This document shows positions 6,949-6,956 of a DNA stretch of 6,956 bases, piece by piece. The DNA lies in NCBI GenBank assembly GCA_964606415.1, contig CAZSGN010000149.1:1-6956 (forward strand), in the 5' to 3' direction. Position 1 is the stretch's first letter, and every line of letters starts with the position of its first letter. The DNA comes from CAZSGN01 sp964606415 (lineage in GTDB: Bacteria; Bacteroidota; Bacteroidia; Bacteroidales; JBBRXJ01). The notes under the pieces were generated by a model, which saw nothing but the letters and a program-made list of their open reading frames with translations, made no database searches and had not been told where the DNA came from. Position numbers and translations under genes: made by a program.

Positions 6949-6956
6949 ATTATTTA

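Overview
This window looks like chromosomal DNA of a T9SS-carrying (probably gliding or surface-adhesin-bearing) member of the Bacteroidota. Four things point there: a type B (CHU_C) type IX secretion sorting domain, an adjacent PorP/SprF-family protein, DUF4296 and DUF3857 proteins typical of that phylum, and no Shine-Dalgarno sequence before any of the four visible start codons. The DNA is AT-rich. All five genes lie on the + strand. I see no tRNA, rRNA, CRISPR array, insertion sequence or other sign of a mobile element.

Layout. Bases 1-1479 are the 3' part of a large secreted adhesin-like gene, cut by the left edge, with SprB-like repeats and a C-terminal CHU_C sorting domain. After 61 bp comes a complete PorP/SprF gene (1541-2458), the classic substrate-plus-partner pair of the type IX secretion system. 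A 132-bp spacer holding a perfect 7-bp inverted repeat leads to a small DUF4296 lipoprotein gene (2591-2980) with an A10 tract just after the lipobox. A 244-bp spacer follows, with no convincing gene apart from a doubtful 33-codon ORF. Next is a 650-residue exported DUF3857 protein (3225-5177) whose transglutaminase-like core appears to lack the Cys/His/Asp triad. A 229-bp spacer carries the best promoter candidate in the window, overlapped by a 12-bp palindrome. Last is a complete comM/yifB gene (5407-6948) for a Mg-chelatase-like AAA+ ATPase, implicated in branch migration during natural transformation. The window ends 8 bp later.

How the genes relate. The first two are probably one transcription unit and one functional pair: the PorP/SprF protein in the outer membrane would serve export or surface anchoring of the CHU_C protein. 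The lipoprotein, the DUF3857 protein and ComM are separated by 130-245 bp. They may be independent units that merely share an orientation, and I see no evidence that they act in one pathway. No clear intrinsic terminator is visible.

Overall this is mostly ordinary Bacteroidota gene content and I do not see a convincing new multi-gene system. The points most worth a second look are the apparently catalytically dead transglutaminase-like protein, the palindrome at the comM promoter, the secretion pair, and several small sequence structures of modest significance.
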